NCBI GenBank assembly: GCA_026645575.1
Contig: JAPKMW010000019.1
Span: 72,369 to 136,368 of the forward strand
Length of the DNA stretch: 64,000 bases
Direction of reading: 5' to 3'
DNA from: Caldilineaceae bacterium
Lineage (GTDB): Bacteria; Chloroflexota; Anaerolineae; Caldilineales; Caldilineaceae
Shown: one piece after another, positions 17,629 through 26,949 of the stretch
Numbering within the stretch: position 1 is the first letter of the stretch
Layout of the letters: each line of letters begins with the position of its first letter
Position numbers and translations under genes: made by a program
The notes under the pieces: generated by a model
Seen by the model: only the letters and a program-made list of their open reading frames with translations
Told to the model about the DNA's origin: nothing
Databases searched by the model: none

Positions 17629-18792
17629 TTGCCGGAGTATTGGATTGACGATCTTGAATTCACAACCATTCTCTTTGTGATTACTGTGGTCGGCCTGGCT
17701 GTGTTGGTGGTAAGCAAACTCTTTCCCGCCTATCCGCAAATTAAGGAGCCAACAATGAGACGAGTAAATGGACCGAATGAACCCGGAGCGAGCGATGCTC
17801 TCGACCTGGAAAGGATCTTCCAGTCGCTGCGCGACTGGTTGTCTGCCCGCCTGATCTGGGTCGTGGGGATCGGCGTGCTGGGGCTATGGCTGCTCTCCGG
17901 CGTCTACACGGTGGGGCCAGGCGAGCGGGGCCTGGTGCTGACCTTTGGCCGGTTGACCAGTCAAAGCGAATCCGGGTTGCACTACCGCTTCCCGTCGCCC
18001 ATCCAATCCCACTTTATCGTAGACACGGCGCAGGTGCGCACGGCCGAAGTCGGCTACCGTACTGACGGAAGCAGCCAAAGTGTGGTGTTGGAAGAGGCGC
18101 AGATGCTCACCGGCGATGAGAATATGGTGATGGTGCAACTCTTCATCCAGTATCTGGTGCAAGACCCGGTGGCCTATCTCTTTGCTGTAAAAAACGCCGA
18201 AGAGGTGTTGAGTGACTCGGCCGAGATCGCGTTGCGCTCTGCCGTTGGGCAGAACACGATTGACTTTACCATGACCGAGGGGCGAGTGCAGGCACAGGAA
18301 CAGGTGCGGTCGCTCCTCCAAGCGCTGCTCGACCAATACCGCACTGGCCTACTGGTCACCGAGGCTCGGTTGTTGGCCGTGGACCCGCCGACGGACGTGC
18401 GCGATGCCTTCCACGATGTAGTGCGCGCCTTTGAAGATCGAGAGCGGCTGGTCAAGGAAGCCGAAGGCTACGCCGAGCAGGTCGTGCCGGCGGCGCGCGG
18501 CGAGGCAGCCCAAATGGTGTTGGAGGCCGAAGCCTACCGCGAGCAGCGCATGATCCGGGCGGAAGGCGACGCTGCTCGTTTCCTGACCCTCTTGGCGGAA
18601 TACGACAAGTCGCCGGAAGTGATGCGCGAGCGGCTGTACCTCGAAAGCATCGAACGGGTCCTATCCGGCGCCGATATCTTTGTGCTGGAAACCGGTAGCG
18701 GCGGCGTCTTGCCATTCTTAGGGTTGACCGATCAAGCCCCGGTTGCGCCACCGCCGCTTGCTGTGCCCATTGAACCGACACCGGCCCCGTAA
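17629..18792 (+). CDS. hflK: HflK-like SPFH/prohibitin membrane protein
   Basis: Up to 387 residues. The SPFH-domain protein HflK forms, with HflC, a large membrane ring that controls the FtsH protease. Core: membrane segment WVVGIGVLGLWLLSGVYTVGPGERG (about 80-105), then the SPFH domain and a coiled-coil rich in Glu/Ala/Arg (about 260-340), ending in a Pro-rich tail. Two starts both have good ribosome sites: TTG 17629 (taaggag) adds an extra N-terminal membrane segment, while ATG 17755 (ttaaggag) gives a 345-residue standard HflK. The long form is listed. Divergence from E. coli HflK is high; the pairing with HflC supports the name. Confidence 0.82.
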   Translation: MPEYWIDDLEFTTILFVITVVGLAVLVVSKLFPAYPQIKEPTMRRVNGPNEPGASDALDLERIFQSLRDWLSARLIWVVGIGVLGLWLLSGVYTVGPGERGLVLTFGRLTSQSESGLHYRFPSPIQSHFIVDTAQVRTAEVGYRTDGSSQSVVLEEAQMLTGDENMVMVQLFIQYLVQDPVAYLFAVKNAEEVLSDSAEIALRSAVGQNTIDFTMTEGRVQAQEQVRSLLQALLDQYRTGLLVTEARLLAVDPPTDVRDAFHDVVRAFEDRERLVKEAEGYAEQVVPAARGEAAQMVLEAEAYREQRMIRAEGDAARFLTLLAEYDKSPEVMRERLYLESIERVLSGADIFVLETGSGGVLPFLGLTDQAPVAPPPLAVPIEPTPAP

Positions 18793-18796
18793 TTGT

Positions 18797-18955
18797 CCAT
18801 TAACATAACTGCTCAGGTGCGTGGCACTGGTCGGGTGTAGCGGATTGATCCAATCAGTCTTTGACCAGTGCCGTGTCGGCGAGCGTTCGACTGAACTCAC
18901 GCCGAAGTCTCACGTCGAGCTGCGCACCTGAGGCTAAGTAAGTTACCCATTAACA
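18797..18955. mobile_element. Miniature inverted-repeat element, copy 2, with 9-bp target duplication
   Basis: Left arm taactgctcaggtgcgtggc (from 18806) matches copy 1. Right arm pieces are gaccagtgcc (18863-18872) and gcgcacctgag (18922-18932) with a terminal aagtta. A 48-base block (18873-18920) separates the two right-arm pieces and looks like a later insertion. ccattaaca flanks the element at 18797-18805 and 18947-18955, a likely target-site duplication. It has entered the hflK-hflC operon. Confidence 0.7.
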
Positions 18956-18972
18956 AGGTAAGGAGTAAACCC

Positions 18973-19866
18973 ATGATGAGATTCATTGTCAGCGGCGTAT
19001 TGGCTGTATTGGTCTTCGCCGCCTTGCAGTCGATGTATATTGTTAGCGAGTGGCAGCAAGGCTTGGTCTTTCAGTTTGGCGATCCGGTGCGGGTGGTGCG
19101 CGAACCAGGTCTCTACTTTAAGACGCCCCTCGTCCACGACCTGGTCATGCTGGATAAGCGCGTCCTGGGTACCCAACCCCAGAGCGCCGAGTATCTGACG
19201 CTGGACAAGAAACGGCTACTGGTGGACCACGTCTCGCGCTGGCAAATCACCGATCCATTGTTGTTCTACCGCACTGTGCGCAGCGAAACCGGCGCGATGG
19301 CCCGGCTCGATCAGGTCATTGCCGGTCGGCTGCGCGAGGAGATCGCCAAGCACAATTTTATTGACATTGTGCGAGCGAAGCGTGAGCAAATTATGGCGAC
19401 AGTGACCGAAGGCGTGCTGGGTTCGGCCACATCGTTTGGCATTACGCTGCTGGACGTGCGCATTATGCGGGTTGACCTGCCAACCGAGGTGCAGGCCAGC
19501 GTTTTCGCCCGTATGCAGGCCGAGCGCGAGCGCATCGCCAAACGCTACCGGGCTGAGGGCGAGGAACAGGCGCTAGAAATCCGGGCGGCATCCGATAAAG
19601 AACGCGAGATCATCCTGGCTACAGCCTATGGCAAGGGCCAGGTCTTGCGGGGCGAGGGCGATGCACAGGCCGCCCTAGTAACCGCCGATGCCTTTGGTCA
19701 GGACTTGGAGTTTTATGGCCTGGTGCGCCGGCTTCAGGTCTATGAGACGATTTTGGCCGAGGGGTCAACGATCATGTTGCCACCAGACTCAGATCTGCTG
19801 CGCTATCTTGAGTCACCGACCTTTGTGCCACCCGCCAACGTAGCCGCGGCAGCCGCCAGCGAGTGA
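18973..19866 (+). CDS. hflC: HflC-like SPFH/prohibitin membrane protein
   Basis: 297 residues. N-terminal signal-anchor (MMRFIVSGVLAVLVFAALQS), then the family start YIVSEWQQGLVFQFGDPVRVV, SPFH domain to about 190 and a coiled-coil (RIAKRYRAEGEEQALEIRAASDKE, about 205-235). It partners HflK to regulate FtsH in the membrane. Ribosome site aaggag precedes ATG 18973. It is separated from hflK by 180 bases, nearly all of which is the miniature element, so the genes were probably closer before that insertion. Confidence 0.9.
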   Translation: MMRFIVSGVLAVLVFAALQSMYIVSEWQQGLVFQFGDPVRVVREPGLYFKTPLVHDLVMLDKRVLGTQPQSAEYLTLDKKRLLVDHVSRWQITDPLLFYRTVRSETGAMARLDQVIAGRLREEIAKHNFIDIVRAKREQIMATVTEGVLGSATSFGITLLDVRIMRVDLPTEVQASVFARMQAERERIAKRYRAEGEEQALEIRAASDKEREIILATAYGKGQVLRGEGDAQAALVTADAFGQDLEFYGLVRRLQVYETILAEGSTIMLPPDSDLLRYLESPTFVPPANVAAAAASE

Positions 19867-20626
19867 TCGCTTGCGGGGAAATCCTATCACGCGCTAATAA
19901 ACCCGCGTTGAGGGACTGAAGCATACTCAGTAGAGTGCAACGTAACCCAAGTGAGATGAATTGACGCTGGACTACGCGACCAAACGACTGCGGACTACGA
20001 ATACGTTGTCAACCGATCCAGAAAAGTTTTGTCTAGCGCCCAGGGGGTCCCCACCTCTGGGCGTCATACGTTTTCGCGTAGCTGTTCTACGTCGCACTCC
20101 TCTACTGCTGTTGCCGTCGCGCTAATGCCCCGGCAATTCCATAACCTTGCAGAATTGTACAATCATTTGCAATAATTATTCATGGTAGTATAGCATAGAC
20201 AACCCTTCTAAACCCAGTATGATAGTAGCAAACAGAAGATAGAAAGACAAGAGTCATTGATGAAAACAAATAGTAACAACAGGAAGCTGCTTTTCTGGTC
20301 TCACCGCTGGCGGCCGCATTTGGCGAGATGCCCCACGCCCAGCCCAGTCTGGCCTTTCTCTTGCGAGCCGGTGCGTTTTTGGCGTTTTTGAGTGGTTTGT
20401 ATATTTTGGTTTGTGAGCAGAAGGAATGACGATGCTCCAGTAGCTGTGGGCTGGTGTGCAGGCAATTGCGGGCTGATTGCGAACAACAAAATAGTTTAAC
20501 TGTCTGAATTCTCGTTGAGCTATTAAGGTAACGGTTGCTGAAGAATTGCACAACTAAGGATAAATTAGTATAAGATTTCATTTATATTCTGTAAGATAAG
20601 CAATTCCTTAAAATAGAGGTGAAATC
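19867..20626. other. Long gene-poor spacer after hflC
   Basis: 760 bases without a convincing intact gene. A hairpin near 20039-20064 (cgcccagggg ... cctctgggcg) may end the hflC transcript. A short membrane-protein-like remnant lies at 20283-20429. The 3' part is A/T-rich and probably holds the promoter of the gene at 20627. The longest minus-strand frame (20180-20581) has no coding character. Confidence 0.5.
20283..20429 (+). pseudogene. Possible C-terminal remnant of a membrane protein
   Basis: Open stretch of 48 codons ending in TGA 20427-20429, without an upstream start codon (a TAA stops the frame shortly before). Its end reads SLAFLLRAGAFLAFLSGLYI then LVCEQKE, which looks like a last membrane segment with a short cytoplasmic tail. 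The parent family is not recognised. Tentative. Confidence 0.25.
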
Positions 20627-21421
20627 ATGGACAATCAAGAGATCGACATTGTGTTGCAAAACCAATCGCTGAAGTTTGAATTCGCCCTGCGCAATCTCGA
20701 TCTGACCGAGGTGTTTTGCTACACGCCCGATGATCTGGTGCGGGAAAATCGGGCGTTGGCTCACCTGTTGGATTGGGTACAAAAATACACTGAATATCGC
20801 GACCGCCTTCGCATGGAGCGGGAAGGCTATCTGTTCCCGCCCATCGACCCTGGCATTTCTCCGGAGAATGATTGGTATCGCTTTAAAGAGTGGATCCACG
20901 GCCGGCCCCTGCGCACGAAGCTCAAAGAGCAACTGCTCCGCGACTACACGCCCCAAAGCCCGGAACAGTTGACCGACGAAGCGATCGCGTTGGAGGTAGA
21001 AACATTGCTCGATCTGTTCGCCGCGATCTCTGTCCAGGTGGATCTACAGGGGGAACTGCCGCCCCGGCTGCTCTATGCGTATCTGCTGGAACGGCTGGAA
21101 ACTGATCTCGATATTCTGGTCGACGGCATGTGGCATATTGATGGCTGTAGCGGCTATTGCCCCGGTTGTTTTCAACGACCGTGGTGTGAATTCGGCAGCC
21201 GCTCTTGCTGGCGCGAGGATGAAGAAGCGGGCAAAATGGTGTTGATCGAGCTGACTCAGCAATATGTCTCCGCAAGTCCGGCTTCGTTATCGTTGCTACA
21301 GAAATACCAGGCCGAAGAAGATCGCGCATCCGCCGAATTTAAGCAGAATTACAAGAATGGGGATAACCCGATTGATCCCTGGCCCTTTGCTGACGACGAT
21401 GATTCTCGGATTCCTTTCTGA
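20627..21421 (+). CDS. Unknown protein with Cys cluster
   Basis: 264 residues, soluble, acidic, family not recognised. A Cys-rich stretch at about 172-196 (CSGYCPGCFQRPWCEFGSRSCW) has CxxxCxxC spacing followed by two more Cys, suggesting a zinc or Fe-S site. The rest is predicted mostly helical; the C-terminus is acidic (PWPFADDDDSRIPF). Ribosome site gaggtg precedes ATG 20627. No partner gene is obvious: hflC lies far upstream and the next gene is on the other strand. Coding is supported by length, composition and consistent codon use. Confidence 0.7.
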   Translation: MDNQEIDIVLQNQSLKFEFALRNLDLTEVFCYTPDDLVRENRALAHLLDWVQKYTEYRDRLRMEREGYLFPPIDPGISPENDWYRFKEWIHGRPLRTKLKEQLLRDYTPQSPEQLTDEAIALEVETLLDLFAAISVQVDLQGELPPRLLYAYLLERLETDLDILVDGMWHIDGCSGYCPGCFQRPWCEFGSRSCWREDEEAGKMVLIELTQQYVSASPASLSLLQKYQAEEDRASAEFKQNYKNGDNPIDPWPFADDDDSRIPF

Positions 21422-21545
21422 GGATACGGCCTATGGGACTTCCAACCTAGTTCGACCATGGGGCAATCGTCCTGTCCGCTGATGAACTGCCAGGCCATGA
21501 CAGGCGTGACCATGGGGTGCCCGTACGATGCCTCAAGCGCCGCGC

Positions 21546-22490
21546 CTAATCGATGGTCAAGCCATTGGCCTCCCGCAGCCGTTCTACATCACGCTGCGGG
21601 GGCAGACCAAAAAGTCGTTTGTACTCGCGATTGAAGTGTGAGGCGTCGTTGTAACCCACACGGAAGGCGGCGCTGACCGCATCCAACTGCTCGCCCAATA
21701 TCAAGCGCCGCGCCTCCTGCAGGCGGATCTGCTTCTGAAATTGCAGCGGACTTAGCGCCGTAACAGCCTTGAAGTGATGGTGAAAACCGGAAACGCTCAT
21801 GCCCAGATCGTGTGCCAACTGCTCAACCCGCAGCGGTTGGTCGAATTCCCGCCGCAGTCGCTCCACCGCTTTGGTAATGTGTGATCGGTTGTCACCCTGC
21901 ACGGTCAGGTGACGCAGCCGCGCGCCCTGTTCACCCGTCAGCAACCGATACACAATCTCGCGTTTGACCAGCGGTCCCAGCGCCGACGCCTCGGTTGGGC
22001 AATCGATAAGCCGCACAAGCCGCACGACTGCATCCAGCAACTCTCCGTCCAGTGGGCTGACAGCAATGGCGCGCACATCCTTTTGATTGGGCGACCCTAT
22101 GTATCCGCTATCGAGAATGGCTGAACTGATGAGCGCAGGCGACAGATCCAAACGCAAGCTGAGATAGGGCTTGGCCGGCGATGCCTCCAAAACGTGACTG
22201 ACGCGCGGCAGATCAACCGTGGTGAGCAGATAGTGATAGGGGTCATAGCGATACCGGTAGCCGCCCTGCAGAATTTCTTTACTGCCCTGGGCAATCACAC
22301 AAAAGGATGGCTCGGTCACGCCATGGATCGGTCCCTGCGGTTCGCAAAGTCGGAAGAGATGCAGCCCTGCCAGCGGCTCCACCGCAAATCCACTGCGCGT
22401 GATCCGCTCGGTACGCTCAAGCAATTCGGTGCGATTGGATTGCATACGCAGCAATTCACGATTGGCAGCAATGTCAGTGATTTTGTCCAT
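21546..22490 (-). CDS. AraC-family transcriptional regulator (AraC_N type)
   Basis: 314 residues. N-terminal AraC_N domain (about 25-190; GPIHGVTEPSFCVIAQGSK, then YHYLLTTVDLPRVSHVLEAS), and two C-terminal helix-turn-helix motifs (about 210-310; RVEQLAHDLGMSVSGFHHHFK and AAFRVGYNDASHFNREYKRLFG). ATG 22490 is chosen since ggag precedes it by seven bases; a GTG at 22502 is also possible. This regulator type commonly sits beside and controls oxidoreductase genes. Here the divergent gene at 22643 encodes an aldo/keto reductase, the likely target. Inducer unknown. Confidence 0.9.
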   Translation of the reverse strand: MDKITDIAANRELLRMQSNRTELLERTERITRSGFAVEPLAGLHLFRLCEPQGPIHGVTEPSFCVIAQGSKEILQGGYRYRYDPYHYLLTTVDLPRVSHVLEASPAKPYLSLRLDLSPALISSAILDSGYIGSPNQKDVRAIAVSPLDGELLDAVVRLVRLIDCPTEASALGPLVKREIVYRLLTGEQGARLRHLTVQGDNRSHITKAVERLRREFDQPLRVEQLAHDLGMSVSGFHHHFKAVTALSPLQFQKQIRLQEARRLILGEQLDAVSAAFRVGYNDASHFNREYKRLFGLPPQRDVERLREANGLTID

Positions 22491-22591
22491 CAAAAACTCC
22501 ACCCGTATTCAAACCCATGTCAAACTTTTGCAGGATTGTTCAATCATTCTCGACAATCATCCTATCACCATCTATCGAAACGTGTCTATAA

Positions 22592-23608
<1,017 letters not shown>

Positions 23609-23615
23609 ACCATTT

Positions 23616-23696
23616 AGGACTTACGCAACACGGGCGAGCGGCCAGAGAAGTTCAACTTTTAACAAAAGTCGAACTTCTGCGTGTTGCGTAAGTCCT
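23616..23696. repeat. Nested inverted repeat
   Basis: Outer arms aggacttacgcaacacg (23616-23632) and complement (23680-23696), 17 bp perfect. Inner arms 23646-23660 and 23664-23678, 15 bp with one mismatch, around a three-base loop. It lies between converging genes and could end transcription both ways. The same two-level layout is seen at 30176-30318. Confidence 0.65.
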
Positions 23697-23711
23697 ATTG
23701 ATACCTGATTC

Positions 23712-24596
23712 TTAGTTGCCAGTGAACATGAGCCTGACCTTCTCTTGCGCCAAATAAATGAAGATCCCTGCATCAATGACGGCCTGAACAGCAGGCACAG
23801 TTGTGTTGGACAATGATGGGGTTGTTCCCACACCAAAACTTTGGATAAAAAATTGTGGCGGCGGTGTGGTCGCTGACGCCACAACTGTACTCATGTGATC
23901 ATAGATCGAGAGGAAGAGCCATAACAAGGTAAAAGCCCAAACCCAAAGCCCGCGTTGGCGCCAGACTGTATACATGACAACTGGCGCCAACGTTGCAATG
24001 ACAATATCGCCAAAGGCAGGAAGCAACCAGGCGGCGGGGTCGGTGCCGCCTGAAAAAATGTTTTGGAGGATAGGAATGGCAATATAGCGTGGGATTTGCA
24101 AAAATGCCCACACGACGACAACGATCACCATCACCCTCGATTTTTTGCTAACATTCGCAAGATTTGTGGGATGCCCAACCAACATCTGTTGCCACAGGAT
24201 GACCAAGGCAATGGCATCAAAGCTTGCGAAGATTGCTAACTCTAGCGCGATGGCTGACTGGTTCGCACCTAAAAACGCATGGGGTTTGACCGAAATCAGA
24301 TTGAGGGCGATAGTTTCAACATGCTCTAGAAAAGAGACAGCAAACCAAATCAATGCTGCCATGCGATACCACAGCCCATCTTTCCTCCAGATGAAGAATG
24401 CAACCAGCGGCGCTGATAGCCCGATGACTAAATCAATCAGGGCAGGATAAAGCCACTCGATAGGTTTACTGCCTGCCCAAATGCCTTGGATGGTTGCAAA
24501 CGACCAAACTCTGGCAAGTTGTAGAAAAGCCCATAGTGCGACTACAGGCAATAATCGGTTGATCACAATGGCACGTTTGCTAGGTGAATTTGACAC
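23712..24596 (-). CDS. Eight-span membrane protein made of two repeats
   Basis: 294 residues with about eight membrane segments and no recognised family. The two halves are alike: WAFLQLARVW ... WLYPALIDLVIGLSAPLVAF ... LEH (about 18-95) and WAFLQIPRYI ... WLLPAFGDIVIATLAPVVMY ... YDH (about 160-235), a tandem four-span duplication. An acidic residue sits next to a conserved His at the end of each repeat. It is divergent from a MarR regulator that has a strong palindromic operator in the shared promoter region, so it is probably controlled by it. Transport is possible but not shown. Confidence 0.75.
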   Translation of the reverse strand: MSNSPSKRAIVINRLLPVVALWAFLQLARVWSFATIQGIWAGSKPIEWLYPALIDLVIGLSAPLVAFFIWRKDGLWYRMAALIWFAVSFLEHVETIALNLISVKPHAFLGANQSAIALELAIFASFDAIALVILWQQMLVGHPTNLANVSKKSRVMVIVVVVWAFLQIPRYIAIPILQNIFSGGTDPAAWLLPAFGDIVIATLAPVVMYTVWRQRGLWVWAFTLLWLFLSIYDHMSTVVASATTPPPQFFIQSFGVGTTPSLSNTTVPAVQAVIDAGIFIYLAQEKVRLMFTGN

Positions 24597-24627
24597 AGGA
24601 ACCCTCTTTTTGCTTTTTGCTTTTTGG

Positions 24628-24656
24628 TTGACGGATCGCCGGAATTACGCTACACT
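24628..24656 (+). promoter_or_regulatory. Sigma70 promoter for the MarR gene
   Basis: TTGACG (24628-24633), 17-base spacer, TACACT (24651-24656). The operator begins three bases after the -10, so a bound regulator would cover the start of transcription. Confidence 0.65.
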
Positions 24657-24658
24657 TT

Positions 24659-24700
24659 ATGTGACTGGTCACGCAATATATATTACGTGACCAGTCACAT
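24659..24700. promoter_or_regulatory. Double palindromic operator
   Basis: atgtgactggtcacg (24659-24673) and its exact reverse complement (24686-24700) around an AT-only-like centre caatatatatta. Each arm holds a near-palindrome GTGACYRGTCAC, so this is two operator sites facing each other. Position between divergent genes suggests autoregulation by the MarR protein and control of the membrane protein. Confidence 0.75.
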
Positions 24701-24725
24701 ATTTGTCAAATAGCAAGGAGATGCG

Positions 24726-25175
24726 ATGCAAGGGTTTTCACAACTAGAGCGCGCTGCTTGGGGTGGATTTATTCAGGCGTGGGCACATATGAATCGGCTG
24801 GTGGAGGATGATCTACAAGCTTCTGCTCAGATCACCCATGTCGAGTTTGAAATTTTACTGCGATTAAGTTGGGCGGAAAATCAACGGATGCGGATTCAGG
24901 ATTTGGCAGCGCAGAGTTTGCTGACGCGCAGCGGAACCAGCCGTGCGTTAGCGCGTCTAGAGAAGGCCGGATTGGTGAGGCGCGAAACAGCGAACGAAGA
25001 CCGCCGCGGTGCCTATGCCGTATTAACGGCAGCCGGCATGCAACGCTTTCAACAAGCGGCTGAACCGCATATTGCCTTAGTAAGGGCGAATTTTATCAAT
25101 TTGTTTAGCGATGCAGAATTGCAACAAATGGCAAAGTTCTGGGAGCGGCTAAACGCCTTGCCAAAGTCAGAATGA
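24726..25175 (+). CDS. MarR-family transcriptional regulator
   Basis: 149-residue winged-helix repressor. The DNA-binding part spans about 45-110: QDLAAQSLLTRSGTSRALARL (recognition helix) then LEKAGLVRRETANEDRRGAYAVLTAAG (wing with the conserved DxR). N- and C-terminal helices form the dimer interface. Ribosome site caaggag precedes ATG 24726. Likely binds the operator at 24659-24700. Effector unknown. Confidence 0.93.
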   Translation: MQGFSQLERAAWGGFIQAWAHMNRLVEDDLQASAQITHVEFEILLRLSWAENQRMRIQDLAAQSLLTRSGTSRALARLEKAGLVRRETANEDRRGAYAVLTAAGMQRFQQAAEPHIALVRANFINLFSDAELQQMAKFWERLNALPKSE

Positions 25176-25216
25176 GAAGCAGAACGAAGGACTGTCGCGT
25201 AAGGCCATTATACATT

Positions 25217-25449
25217 ATGAGTGAGATCGATAAAAGCCTGAAGCGGCTGGCGACGCATTATATAGATCCACCGCTGGGATTATCAAACGCCCATCGAAGA
25301 GACAATGGAAGCGTTCCATGATGCGGTAAAGGCCGGCAAGGCGCGCTACATCGGCGTGTCCTCCATTTGGCGTGCCGCGGGCTTATGGCTCTCTAGCCTG
25401 GCTGTTGCAGAAAGTGCCTGTAGTCGCGCTGGTGATCGGCGCCACAAGG
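25217..25449 (+). pseudogene. Aldo/keto reductase remnant
   Basis: Pieces of one aldo/keto reductase in different frames. [14 protein letters not shown] comes first, then after a frameshift [20 protein letters not shown] and YIGVSS. An internal deletion of well over 100 codons follows, then [19 protein letters not shown] in another frame. It starts at ATG 25217 after gtaaggcc. The closest intact type is the YghZ/Tas-like aldo/keto reductases, not the AKR at 22643. No function expected. Confidence 0.75.
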
Positions 25450-25545
25450 AGAGTATGGTACACTTGCTTTCACTCCCCGCGTTCCGCACGCTGTGTGGAA
25501 TGTCCATCCTGACGCAACGCGTCTTATCCTAGATCGACAACGACC

Positions 25546-26853
25546 ATGACAACAACCCAATTTCGCTTGCAAGTCACCCCCAACCGCCGCTTTCTCCAAT
25601 ACGCTGATGGCACGCCCTTTTTCTACTTGGGCGACACCGCCTGGGAACTCTTCCACCGTTTGACGCTGGCCGAGGCCGACCGTTACCTAGCCAATCGCGC
25701 GGCCAAAGGCTTTACCGTGATTCAAGCCGTGGCGTTGGCCGAGTTGGAGGGCCTCACCACCCCCAACGCCAATGGCGATCTCCCGCTGTATGATCAAGAC
25801 CCCACCCGACCCAACGAAGCCTACTTCCGCCATGTGGACGCCATCGTTGCTCGCACCAATGAGTTGGGATTGGTCATGGGCCTGTTGCCCACGTGGGGGA
25901 GCTATTGGCGGCAATCGGGCTGGAACGCCAACCCCATCTTCACGCCCGAATCGGCTTACAGCTATGGCCGCTTCCTGGGCGAACGGTATCGCCAGAGCAG
26001 CCTGATCTGGATTCTGGGTGGCGACCGCAATGTCACCGACGACGCGGAACTCGCCATCATCACCAACATGGCCGCAGGGTTGAGCGCGGGCGATGGCGGT
26101 GTCCACCTCAAGACCTTCCATCCGATTGGGCCGGGACGTTCAGCCGAACTCTTCCCCGATGCGGCATGGCTGGACTTCCACATGTGCCAGAGTTCCCACG
26201 GTGCGCATGACCACGACAACGGCCTCTTTATCGACGCCGATTATGCCCAAGCACCCACCAAGCCAACCCTGGATGGCGAGCCGCGCTATGAGACGATTCC
26301 GGTGGGTTTCTACTTTCAACACTACAACCGCTATGACCGCTTTGATGCCTATGATGTGCGCCAGGCCGCCTATTGGGCCATGCTGGCGGGGGCGTGTGGT
26401 CATACCTATGGCAACAACAATATCTGGCAGATGTGGGACGTGGGGCGCAAAGCTGTTCTCTTCGCTGACATCCCCTGGTACGAAGCAATGGATCATCCCG
26501 GCGCCTTTCAAATGGGGCTGTTGCGCCGTCTCTTCACCAGTCGCGCCTTTCAGACGTTACGCCCTGCACCGGAATTGATCGTGGATGGGCCGCGTCACGG
26601 TGGGGCTAAGGTGCGGGCGGCTTGTGCCGAAGATGGTTCCTTTGCCTTTGTCTATTCACCACGTGGCGAAGCCTTCACGGTGGATCGCTGGCGACTCATG
26701 ACCTCACGTCTCAAGGAAAGCTGGTTTGACCCGCGCTATGGCAGCGAACACCACATCCATACGGCTGATAACGGTGCAATCCAGACCTATACCCCACCCA
26801 CCAGCGGGCGCGGCAACGACTGGCTCTTGATTTTGGATGGTGAAGCCGTATGA
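25546..26853 (+). CDS. DUF4038 / GH140-like glycoside hydrolase
   Basis: 435 residues with a TIM-barrel DUF4038 domain starting at about residue 8 (VTPNRRFLQYADGTPFFYLG, then DTAWELFHRL) and a beta-rich C-terminal part (about 340-430, DUF5060-like/Put_collagen-binding type). Characterised relatives are GH140 apiosidases acting on plant rhamnogalacturonan II. Likely acidic catalytic residues cannot be assigned from sequence alone. No signal peptide, so it acts in the cytoplasm on imported sugars or is misannotated for export. It stands alone, with no sugar transporter beside it. Confidence 0.82.
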   Translation: MTTTQFRLQVTPNRRFLQYADGTPFFYLGDTAWELFHRLTLAEADRYLANRAAKGFTVIQAVALAELEGLTTPNANGDLPLYDQDPTRPNEAYFRHVDAIVARTNELGLVMGLLPTWGSYWRQSGWNANPIFTPESAYSYGRFLGERYRQSSLIWILGGDRNVTDDAELAIITNMAAGLSAGDGGVHLKTFHPIGPGRSAELFPDAAWLDFHMCQSSHGAHDHDNGLFIDADYAQAPTKPTLDGEPRYETIPVGFYFQHYNRYDRFDAYDVRQAAYWAMLAGACGHTYGNNNIWQMWDVGRKAVLFADIPWYEAMDHPGAFQMGLLRRLFTSRAFQTLRPAPELIVDGPRHGGAKVRAACAEDGSFAFVYSPRGEAFTVDRWRLMTSRLKESWFDPRYGSEHHIHTADNGAIQTYTPPTSGRGNDWLLILDGEAV

Positions 26854-26949
26854 TCAACCGCCGACTAACTAGTTTCAGCAAAGTTTGCCATATCATTCAC
26901 GCTCGATGATTGAGGACACAGCTTTGCTGTCAGGGGGGCGAAATTAGGT

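Noticed and set aside
20180..20581. 133-codon minus-strand frame in the spacer after hflC
   Set aside because: No ribosome site, unusual composition, overlaps plus-strand membrane-protein-like sequence, no family resemblance.
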